64,000 nucleotides of DNA, from positions 38,305,385-38,369,384 of the forward strand of contig NC_088295.1 in assembly GCF_032854445.1 (NCBI RefSeq), given 5' to 3'. The DNA is from Liolophura sinensis. Lineage: Eukaryota; Mollusca; Polyplacophora; Chitonida; Chitonidae. Made by a program: the position numbers and the translations under genes. This document shows, in pieces, positions 36,721 through 45,300 of the stretch (position 1 is the stretch's first letter; every line of letters starts with the position of its first letter). The notes below the pieces were generated by a model. The model worked only from the letters and a program-made list of their open reading frames with translations, did not search any database and was not told the DNA's origin.

Positions 36721-37183
36721 TTCTCTTTCCCTCTCTTTCTTGCATTTCTCTCTCCTCTCTCTCTCTCTGCACTTCCCTCTCTCTTTCCTCTCTCTGCACT
36801 TCCCTCTCTCTTTCCTCTCTCTGCATTTTCAACTTTTCTAACTGTATCTCATGTTCCCTCTCTTTCTCTTTTTCCTCATATTCCCTCTCTTTCTCTCTCT
36901 CTCTTTCCTCTTTCTCCAATCTCAACTTTAACTCAAACTGCTTAAACTTAAGCTCGGCATCAGACTGACCCTCGAACTCATAATCAGATAATGCAGAACT
37001 ATCAAACTTCCCTATCTCCACTAAATGTTTCAACAAAGTATACTGCATATCTCTTTTCCTCCATGAAGACTTTACGGACAAACCTAAAAATGTCCCTAAC
37101 TTAACCAAGTCTTCCTTCTTTAAACTCTCAAAAACATCCTGATCGGGCGCATTAACAAACTGTTTAGGATCAAAATCTCCCAT
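36680..37183 (-). CDS. gag: gag N-terminal segment, SAP-like motif and charged coiled coil
   Basis: Frame of 167 codons opening 106 bases after the primer-binding site. The start ATG has a good context (ACAATGG). Residues about 20-58 (LKKEDLVKLGTFLGLSVKSS onward) resemble the SAP-like helix-extended-helix found at the N-terminus of many metazoan gypsy-type Gags. Residues about 75-150 are rich in Glu and Arg and are likely coiled coil, encoded by a CT/GA-rich tract that includes a 27-bp repeat. The frame runs out in 36680-36720 and the SCAN-like part continues in another frame. An indel in the repeat, or programmed frameshifting, would explain this; the indel is more likely. Confidence 0.82.
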   Translation of the reverse strand: MGDFDPKQFVNAPDQDVFESLKKEDLVKLGTFLGLSVKSSWRKRDMQYTLLKHLVEIGKFDSSALSDYEFEGQSDAELKFKQFELKLRLEKEEREREKEREYEEKEKEREHEIQLEKLKMQREEREREVQREEREREVQREREEREMQEREGKRIGVSNEKVRIRER

Positions 37184-37288
37184 TGTAAATATTTAGCCAC
37201 TGAATCATTCACCGTTAAAATTAAGCAATCGCTGCTCACATGTGTTTAGCTTCAAATATCCGGTGCAAAACAAAAAGGAAACAATCAG

Positions 37289-37306
37289 TTCCCGGACAAG
37301 CCCCCA
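37289..37306 (-). other. Primer-binding site, tRNA-Pro type
   Basis: TGGGGGCTTGTCCGGGAA on the minus strand, five bases inside the 5' LTR edge. It matches the tRNA-Pro site of gammaretroviruses (TGGGGGCTCGTCCGGGAT) at 16 of 18 positions. Location and match together confirm the element's direction. Confidence 0.88.
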
Positions 37307-37311
37307 ATATC

Positions 37312-37726
37312 TGTTACGGTATTGAAAACGGCAACAGAAAACAGACTCAGTGACTCAATATTACAATGTAAACAATGCTTTATATATAAAATGAGACGTA
37401 CAGTTTTACAGACAGTTAAACAACAACAACAACAAACACATCAGTATTACCGGTCTTTACTAGTTTCCAGTTCACCTTTGCATCCCAAGGAATGTATTCC
37501 AGGAAATCCAACGTAAAGACCATGGGATAACCACACAATTCACAAATTGTCCTAGACAGGTACTTCGCCAGGTTAGCGAACACGAACACAGTACACAGGT
37601 TACACAGAACTGGAACAGTCAAGCTTTTGAATGACGTCACACCCGCAGAGCACAACACAGGGTAAATACAGGCATGGAGGTATAATCCACTTCAGATCAG
37701 TCACAGCTCCCGCAGAAGCTCACAAA
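37312..37726 (-). repeat. Truncated 5' LTR of the inner element (last 415 of 1007 bases)
   Basis: In element sense this is the R-U5 end, finishing CCGTAACA at 37312. The first 592 bases, including the TATA box, are gone. At 37726/37727 it switches directly to the outer LTR's 3' tip in the opposite orientation, with about one base of microhomology. The element therefore lacks its own upstream promoter. Confidence 0.9.
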
Positions 37727-37799
37727 TATAAAGCATTGTTTACATTGTAATATTGAGTCACTGAGTCTGTTTTCTGTTGCTGTTTTCAATACCGTAACA
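37727..37799 (+). repeat. Outer LTR, 3' fragment (last 73 bases)
   Basis: Reverse complement of 31268-31340 with one difference noticed (GCTG for GCCG). It ends CCGTAACA and is followed by CTCT. With 30939-31267 it forms the remains of one older plus-strand LTR. Confidence 0.87.
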
Positions 37800-38242
37800 C
37801 TCTGAAGAAGATGCTTAAGAGACCAGTTTTATTCCTGATTGTGTGAGGAGAAACCACTATTTCAAAGTGTTACATTTTACACTATAGGCACTGTAAAGCG
37901 TAATTCCTAAATTCTCTCAATCATTTATTATTTATGAATGAATTTTAGATTGAAGAGAGTTTATTTCTTTTCAGTACAATGATAAAATATATTATTAAGA
38001 CGCTGAGGGAAAATAAACAGTGGCTTTACCAATGTAAGCAATCTGGCATTTGTGTCAGAACTGCTTAACTGGTTAGTCAATAGGCAGCGTATAACCTGTC
38101 CTGGCAAGTGGCGTCGAAGACCGTGAAATGTCACTTACACATAATGCCTGTCAGAGACTGAAATGAGCTTGTCAGGCAAAAACGAACAGCGACTGGCACC
38201 AATCAGAGTCTTGCTAAATGAAATCAAGCAATTTTGATCAAG

Positions 38243-38505
38243 AGCTAAATTATTGGATATTTTTATTGATGAAATGATTGAACAGGGGCTAAACAACAAG
38301 CGTATCACAGTTATAGCTTGCAATTCACTGATGACTTGAGCAAAATATCGTTTGCCGCCATCCTGGTTGCAAATTTACAGCTAAATTATCGGATATTTTT
38401 ATTGATGAAATGATTGAACAGGGGCTAAACAACAAGTGTGTTACAGTTACAACTTGCAATTCACTGATGACTTGGGTAAAATATCGTTGGCCTTCAAATC
38501 TACAG
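38243..38505 (+). repeat. 136-bp tandem duplication
   Basis: Two adjacent copies start at 38243 and 38379. They share agctaaatta, 'ggatatttttattgatgaaa', 'tgattgaacaggggctaaac', 'ttgcaattcactgatgactt' and 'aaaatatcgtt', with scattered substitutions (roughly 90% identical by eye). No gene content. Confidence 0.9.
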
Positions 38506-38719
38506 TAATGCCCACAGTTTAATAAAACAGCCATTCGGTCATTCAGTGTATTTAATTATTTCATAGCAGTATTAGGTCGTTTTGACCAAAATGTCGTTAA
38601 ATTTCATGAGTGGAACAAAGCTGGCGCATTGCACACGGGGGGGGAGGGGGGTGGCACTACGCCTCAGTCTGCAGTTACTCAACAAACATCTTAAGGGAGG
38701 TGGCAGGTGGAATGAAAAA

Positions 38720-38879
38720 CGAATTACAAGCACCATCGACATCTGGGAATGTTGGACTGTGAAACATAGAAATTACTGTCTCGTGACCAGTGAAACTTGT
38801 GGCTCAAGTGAGACTCGAACTGAGAACTTAAAGTGTCTAGCCCCAGACGCTCTACCAAGCACTGAGCTACAGGGCCAGA
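38720..38879 (-). mobile_element. tRNA-headed SINE, minus copy
   Basis: On the minus strand from 38879 it has a tRNA-like head with an A box (TAGCTCAGTGCTTGGTAGAGC in outline) and a B box AGTTCGAGTCTC, then a body containing 'TTTCACTGGTC' and 'ACAGTAATTTC'. The folded head is imperfect and the body continues past it, so this is a SINE rather than a tRNA gene. It is homologous to 39063-39180 in the opposite orientation. Confidence 0.75.
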
Positions 38880-39062
38880 TGGGAACGTGTTGTTTGTTAG
38901 AGTCAATTTACAAAGAATAACTATTCGCATCAGCACGTAAGACCGTACTACTGCAAGATACCATGTTTCAATTTTCAGCCCAGTCAGTGTTTCGAAAGCA
39001 ACTACCATCATTATCAATATATATTGAATTCCCCAAATTCCCAAAAGGAAATTTAATATACA

Positions 39063-39180
39063 TTTTGTAGCTCATTTGGTAAAGTAATGGGGCTAGATGT
39101 ATTAAATCGTGAGTTCGAGTCCCAATCGAACCACTATTTTCACTGGTCTCTAGATAATTATTTCAGTGTCGGAAATTCGA
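39063..39180 (+). mobile_element. tRNA-headed SINE, plus copy
   Basis: It has TTTTGTAGCTCATTTGGTAA (A-box region), 'GGGGCTAGA', the B box GAGTTCGAGTCCC, 'CCACTATTTTCACTGGTC' and 'TAATTATTTCAGTGTC'. These blocks match the minus-strand copy 185 bp to the left. The two form an inverted pair. Confidence 0.72.
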
Positions 39181-42100
39181 TATATATTGCATTACAACCA
39201 TCCATTAAATTCACCTTATAAGCCAAAAAGTGCTTTAGAATGTCTGCTAACCAATGCTTGTAACCCCGAAATTAAGTCATGTCTAAGAGATTAAACGATA
39301 TTTCTTCTCTTTTCGTTTGCCATAGAAAATATAAAAAAATCGAAGATTTAAAAATTGTCTGCCCAATCAAAGGTTATTGTGTTATACGGTTAAATTAGAA
39401 TCTATAGTTAATATTGAATTAAGGTCATCACTGTAAATTCTTGGCTAACGATACTAGATTACACGCCAAAGTTGTATTGCGTGATTCCAAGGTCACTTGA
39501 AACACTACTTGGATCGTTTTCTTTTGACGGAAGAAAATTTCCTGGATACTTTAAGAGCAATTTGATTATTTTCTCTCGTGATAAGTCTTGGAAAGGTCTT
39601 CAGAATGTTTTCTCTTTTTCACCTAGCGATAATACCATTATAATCAATTATTAATACGTGTTTCAATTCGAGATTTTTGCAGATCGCTTATACTTCTTTT
39701 CATGTGATAATAAAATCTCACACATGTGTACACATTAATCCTAATTACTGATAAGGTATTTGTGGAATGTGTTTACTCTACCATTATACCTTTGTCAAAT
39801 AGATTGTAAAAATCTACATGACGTTGTTTAAAGAATATATACGTGAAGCATAAAGAACGAGAACAGAACCACTGTTTTTTCGTGTGCTGTTACAGCTGTT
39901 GAGAAACATTCAGAGCCATCTTTTCTGGGCATTACACTTTTCTGTTACCACTCGTTTACAAAAGTGTGCAGCACCGCACGACCAAGACAGCACAGTGTCG
40001 TACATTTAGCGGAGTAGATGTGTTCCGGATTTTTCTGAACACTACTGCTTGGTAAGAGTCAATCAAATACAGACAGTGTGTGTAAATCGATCAAGTGACT
40101 TCCACAAGTCAGAGTTGATTAGCAAGGAGATTTGTTTACGTTTTTACCAACAAAATGCGCGCGAAATAGTACTTCAAATAAATTGTCCAATTCAACCATC
40201 AAGTAGTGTAATGGACCTTAAAGAGTAGCGCGGCTCTCGGATTGGAAAGACGTGGTCAAGCTGGGAGAGGAAGGCTGACCTGGCTATCAACGAGAGTATA
40301 AATCTGGTGACATTTCCAGGACGTTTCTTCTCTACCGGACTCTCCCAATACATTAACCAAGTAGGACAATAGATACACCGAATTTATGCCGCTCTAATAT
40401 ATAGATAACACGCGACCTAGACTACTAAAGAAAGAAAAACAGGTTAACACGCACCCAAATAAAAGGAAATCATGTCTGTAAATAATTATGTTATTTCAGC
40501 TAAAATGGAAGACAATAAATGAAAGGGGACAAGCATGGCTTGTGAGAAGATGGGGTTCCTTCCATGTCATTTCACTTGCAAAATCAAAGTCAGATTCGAC
40601 AAATACACAACTCGTGTTATAATTCAAAATGAAACATTACTTTTTTCAGTGCTTTTTGCTACATCGATTAACCATCAATCGTGCATTACAAACTGACTGC
40701 GGTTTCTGCACAGTCAAACACACAACCAGCGAGTACATCTGAACCATTTCATCAGTACATCGAATGTCCAATGCCTTTGTTCTCTCCGACAGTTTGAAGA
40801 TCGCGAACATCTCAGATATCTAAATGACTATGTACAATCCATCATTGTCGGTCATTAAGCAAAAGTCAGCTTGCTCACGGTCACTAAGGAGAAAACAGAT
40901 TACTTATTAAAGCTGAATAAGAAAGAAGGGAAAAAGATCCAACCTGAAGATAAAAAAAATAATTGAACTTTTATAACAAATGCTGCAAGATTAGTATTAT
41001 TTACGTCATTAACCGGTGTTCAGTCAACACCTAGGGGTTTTGGTGGCACGATAAAGTCACGGTCCACACAAATGTGGTCAAGAGCAGCGAGGTTTTCCTT
41101 CACGAAATCATTTAGAACAGATTACGTCGTAGAGCCATTTTCGATTGCCTTTAAAGTAGGCTAACTTAGTTGCCATGATATATGACTGGTGAAAATTCAA
41201 TCAGCAAGGCTCTGTGTCGCTTCTGTGAGAACTCTTTTCGATCTGCAGCCATTAAACACAGCGCACAGTACTATGAATGTAAAGTTGGATCGTGGTAGCC
41301 AGGCTCTGTTGTATTCGTTAATTCAACCGTTTTCTTGACCCGGTATCGAATCACATGAACGATGTAAAGTGGCCAATAAATCAATGAGCTTATGAATGAT
41401 ATGTGCTAAACGGCATGCAGGGAATCATGATAAAAAAATCCTGCTATTTTGACTTAGTGAAACGTTAATATATCGACACGACAATCCAGGAAAAAAAGCA
41501 GAGACATTGTAAAATGTTGTGAACGAGAAGGAACACTGTGTCAAAGTTTTTCTGGAATCCAGCACTGATAATTGAGTAATATAATAAAAGTGCACCAGAC
41601 CTTTGGCCCAGGTTGCATTGAAATTCAATTAGCCTATTCGCCTTCCCATGTAAAGAAACTCGTACTAATCCGATGTAACGAGCTAGAATCAGATTGAATT
41701 GCACGGAAACGTGTGTGTCGACTGGATTTGCTTTGCTCTGTGACAATTATATAAAGGTCAACAATAAATTACCCACGTGATTCTTTATAGCCCTGAGTGT
41801 GCTGTCGATCTATAGTAGATACTTAAGGCCACAGATAAAAGTCTGCTTTGATTGTTTGTTTGTTTTAGGGTTACACTTGGTAAAAAAAGCATTGCTTACA
41901 CAATTAACTGCACATACAATAAAAACACGTAAAGTAACTGCCTTTAAATGAGTTCGATTAGGTCTGTGCACGTACCATTAGACCATTCTTTAACGGGTTT
42001 CCTACTGTACTACTCTTCTAAGGCGTCCTGTAATCCTCCAGGATACGACAGCATTCTACAAATACTAGTGTAGTGGAAGGACTGTTGCCATTGGCACAAA

Positions 42101-43611
42101 TCATGATGCGTCGTTCAGCCTTGGGCATGTTCAAAGTTTCTATTGGTAGCATAGCGCAAGCGCATCGCTGATAGTCGCAGACGAGGAAATGGGAAACAGA
42201 CAAACACATCAAACTCCTAAAAATCAGTGTGATTGATTTTTCCGTCCGTGTAACAACAGCTGTTTTTACGTGATATTGCTGGAAGAATCGCACAGTGGGA
42301 GATCCGGTTTTGGCGACAACATGAAAGGCCGTTTAATATTATAGGTGAAAACAATCCCATTTAGATTGTCACAATATCCTGTAATGTATGGCTGTGCTGG
42401 TGTAAACTTTTGTAACCGATCTACTGACTGGCATTATCTTCTGTGCATATATACAAAAGATGGATCAGTTCGACCAGAGATACTAATCAGAACTTGGTTT
42501 ATGTAGAAACAGAAATCCAATTAGCCAGCAAGGACGATCCCAGTAAAGGGTCTCCTGTTGCATGGCTGAAAATAGTGATAAAATCTTGAACAGTTAACTG
42601 TAAGTTCCTAACTAAAGTATTCACATCACCTACAGTGTGCTTATACAGAACTGTTTTGCATAAAGGCCATGGTCAATGACGTAATCAAAAACAGTGGTTG
42701 AAAACCTGTCTCTTAAAAGCATTGTGTCCTTTCCCACAGTTGAACAGAGAAATTCCTTGACCAGTAGAAGCCATGCCCAATAACTGTTTACCCTATACAT
42801 TCAGACATGTTTAACATCTTGAAATATACTATACTCTATGTAGGTTCGACTGTTAATGGTTTTGGGGAAACACCAAAACTTTCATGTGTGTAAATCTCTT
42901 TATCGTATTAAATTAAACATCTGAAATTGAAAAAAGGAATAAAACAAACAAGTGATGAATAAAAATATTTTATAGACGGTACGGTGTATGTATGTTTCAC
43001 GAAATAAATCTGATGGTCTTTGGTATTATTTAAATATTAAACCATTCTTAGGAAAACGTAACCTTTAAACGCAAACGTATTGTGTCTGGTCTCATATGTG
43101 TACTAATATATTGCTTATTTTGGCTGGAAAGTAATCATTGTGTCGCAGCGGATGGTCTATCATAAATTCTTTGTGTGTACTGTGCCAATTATACAAAATG
43201 AGCAGATCGTGTGCCTTTGACAGAGACAAAGACTTCATTAAGCTGATCAAATAAAGGATCTCGTCTGCCTTCCAGATTTATGGTAGAACGGCGTCAGTCA
43301 ACACAGATCTACGTTTTTGCAATGAGCAGAGGACGATGCTGTTTTCTCTAGTCTTATCGCTCAAAGCTAGCCGGAATATCAAGCAATGTTCACACAGCAT
43401 CAAAGAGCGTTGTTCGTTGACCTTACGTGCAGAGGCATAGAAGGTAACTAAAATCCAGGGAAGCCGTTTGTTTAAACCACGTTTTGTCTCGTATGGAGAT
43501 AATCATGCAGATGGATTCATATTGCAGTGAATGTTTGACAAAGGAAAAAGTCACTTGCTTAGCTAGATAATAAAGATTGTTTGGGCCACAAATTGATGAA
43601 TAAATTACTTG
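39181..43611. other. Non-coding stretch
   Basis: No gene, SINE or RNA recognised. Open frames are below 100 codons and without domains. Confidence 0.55.
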
Positions 43612-43663
43612 GTATACGCTGGGGCTAATATAACAGATTCTGTTATATTAGTCCCAGGTATAC
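43612..43663. repeat. 52-bp near-perfect palindrome
   Basis: Arms 43612-43637 and 43639-43663 around a single central T. The inner 13-base arm (ctaatataacaga) is perfect; the outer part has one mismatch and one extra base before reaching gtatac at both ends. The loop is too short for a pre-miRNA; a cruciform or the remnant of a palindromic mobile element is possible. Confidence 0.9.
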
Positions 43664-44034
43664 GATAGAGGAATTTTCAATCAATCTGCGAAGGCAGCTG
43701 CACTGAGAAAAATGATCACGAAACTGCATTGGTTTTGCAAACGCAACATATTTCAGAATGGTAAAAGTCATGATTTCATCACCATATTTCATCCCAGTAC
43801 GTGTAAGCTTACCAAATGTAGGTATTGCAGTCTTTCAACACATATTCACACTTTACTCTATAATACAAATATAAAGCGTAGACAGACATTAAAAACTGAC
43901 TGCATGGTTTATGTCTACTGTGTTCATTCTTTGATAGATAATGTATTTAAGTATGAGCACAGCCCTAGCTATCCATTGTCTTCTTATAAATAAACCATGC
44001 ACACATGCACAATACGGATTGGATCAGGTGGCAA

Positions 44035-44052
44035 TGACGTCACTTGACGTCA
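44035..44052. promoter_or_regulatory. Two perfect CRE palindromes, 10 bp apart
   Basis: TGACGTCA occurs at 44035-44042 and 44045-44052, so the centres are one helical turn apart. CREB/ATF proteins bind this palindrome. No neighbouring gene is recognised; a 114-codon frame begins at 44144 but lacks any domain. Confidence 0.4.
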
Positions 44053-45019
44053 CTGATCACAGTTTAACCCGAGACGTAGGGTTTATGTCGGGGAAAAGGT
44101 GAGGGAGTAGGAATGAGTAAATTTTAATGAAGTTTTAGACACGGTGATTTCCAAAGTATTACTCCTGCCTTTGAACGTTTACCCAATGGTATGTCTGAGG
44201 AATACTCAGAAAAGCGTTACAGCACGTGTTTTGATCATGGCCAATGATACTCCACGGATCCTCGTGCTATATTGCCTTACGTGTCAACTAGACTTAATAG
44301 CTGACGTGTCGGTCTACTTCCTAAATCCAGAGTCTGTCAGTAATTGCACGTTCCACACCTTTCGAAGTCTCCCAAATTGTATAGCGTACAGAGCCATACG
44401 TAGAATGCAGGCTCACGTTAGTCCACGTCTTTCGCCCCACATCAGTAGTTCTGAAACCGAGTATCCGAACCCACTCGGAGGCGTCTAGTGTGATTGACCA
44501 TAACTGCTAGGGATAACACCGATAATATAAGGAGGGACTTTTAAAGCGTATACACGTCATCTTGTCAACGGTCACGTTGGTGTCCTACTTGTAACCGTCG
44601 GTTCATCATTACTGCCTTTCTACATCATCAGGAAACACCTGTCGCCCAGTGTTATACACGATTATCAGTTTGATACCCTTTAGAGTACCAGTACAACGTT
44701 ACTTTGCCACTGTAATAATGAAAGCCGGACAGGGCCATGGCTTGTACGTCGTGCTTTGTTGTAACAGCGATACCTGATTCTGAAAAGGACAAACCAGTGA
44801 TATTCTGCCCTGATTATACCGCTGTGATACCCCGTATTCCACGGAATCTCTCGTTCATTGTGGACCGAACTGACGAAATGTCCACGAAATTTTGGCTCTC
44901 GACTGAATCTGGACAAAGCCTTTGTCAATACTGATTCTATACCTATTCTCGTTCGAACAGTTTTGTGTTTTATAATCTTGTCAGAAAAGGTCCACATTAT
45001 GTTGCTTCCCATTTCCCAT

Positions 45020-45300
45020 TTCCTACGTTCTCCTTTCTGATCAGTTCTCAGTTCCTAGGTTCCAGTTTCTAGCTTCTGGTTTCCAATTCTCTGCGCTTAT
45101 TCTCATTTTCCAGATCGCAGTTCTTCGTCCGGATTCCCAGTTCACAGTTCCAGTTCTCTGTCCTTATTCCTAGTTCCTACTTCCCAGTTCTCCATCCCTA
45201 TTCCCAGTTTCCGGTTCTCAATCCAAATTCCCAGTTCCCTGTTCTCAGTTCTCAGTTCCCTATTTCCAGGTCTCAGTTTGCTGTTCTCTACTGAAAGAAC
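45020..45300. repeat. Degenerate pyrimidine-rich TTCCCAGTTC array
   Basis: About 280 bases of imperfect short units such as ttcccagttc, ttctcagttc and ttcctagttc. The plus strand is strongly pyrimidine-rich. The minus strand reads as a low-complexity Glu/Asn/Arg/Leu frame (within 45142-45435) that is a by-product of the repeat. Confidence 0.85.

Larger units (their letters stand above)
31268..37726 (-). mobile_element. Gmr1-like Ty3/gypsy retrotransposon, integrase before RT
   Basis: Minus-strand element with a 1007-bp 3' LTR, polypurine tract, pol, gag, primer-binding site and truncated 5' LTR. The coding order from the 5' end is Gag, zinc knuckle, protease, integrase, reverse transcriptase, RNase H. 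Domain sequences (YIDD, GPY module, HHCC and D,D35E integrase) are of Ty3/gypsy type, but the order is copia-like, which defines the Gmr1-like group. No env-like frame exists between pol and the polypurine tract. An intact copy would be about 7.05 kb. The copy is disabled by loss of the 5' U3, an amber codon in RT and a gag frame break. LTR remnants that align differ at about one of 415 positions, so insertion was recent. Confidence 0.93.
30935..37803. mobile_element. Nested LTR retrotransposon complex with CTCT target-site duplication
   Basis: The outer unit is an LTR in plus orientation, beginning TGTTATG at 30939 and ending CCGTAACA at 37799. It is flanked by a 4-bp direct repeat CTCT (30935-30938 and 37800-37803). 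Inside it lies a minus-strand element of the same family (31268-37726). The outer LTR keeps only its first 329 and last 73 bases, and the inner 5' LTR keeps only its last 415 of 1007 bases. The simplest history is outer insertion (perhaps now a solo LTR), opposite-orientation insertion of a sister element, then one deletion across the right junction at 37726/37727. Confidence 0.85.

Noticed and set aside
38636-38654. G-quadruplex from a run of G8-A-G6
   Set aside because: Only two long G runs are present, so a stable four-tract structure with three tetrads is not supported.
38799-38879. Minus-strand tRNA gene
   Set aside because: A and B boxes are present, but stems pair poorly, and the homology to 39063-39180 runs on past the tRNA-like part, as expected for a SINE.
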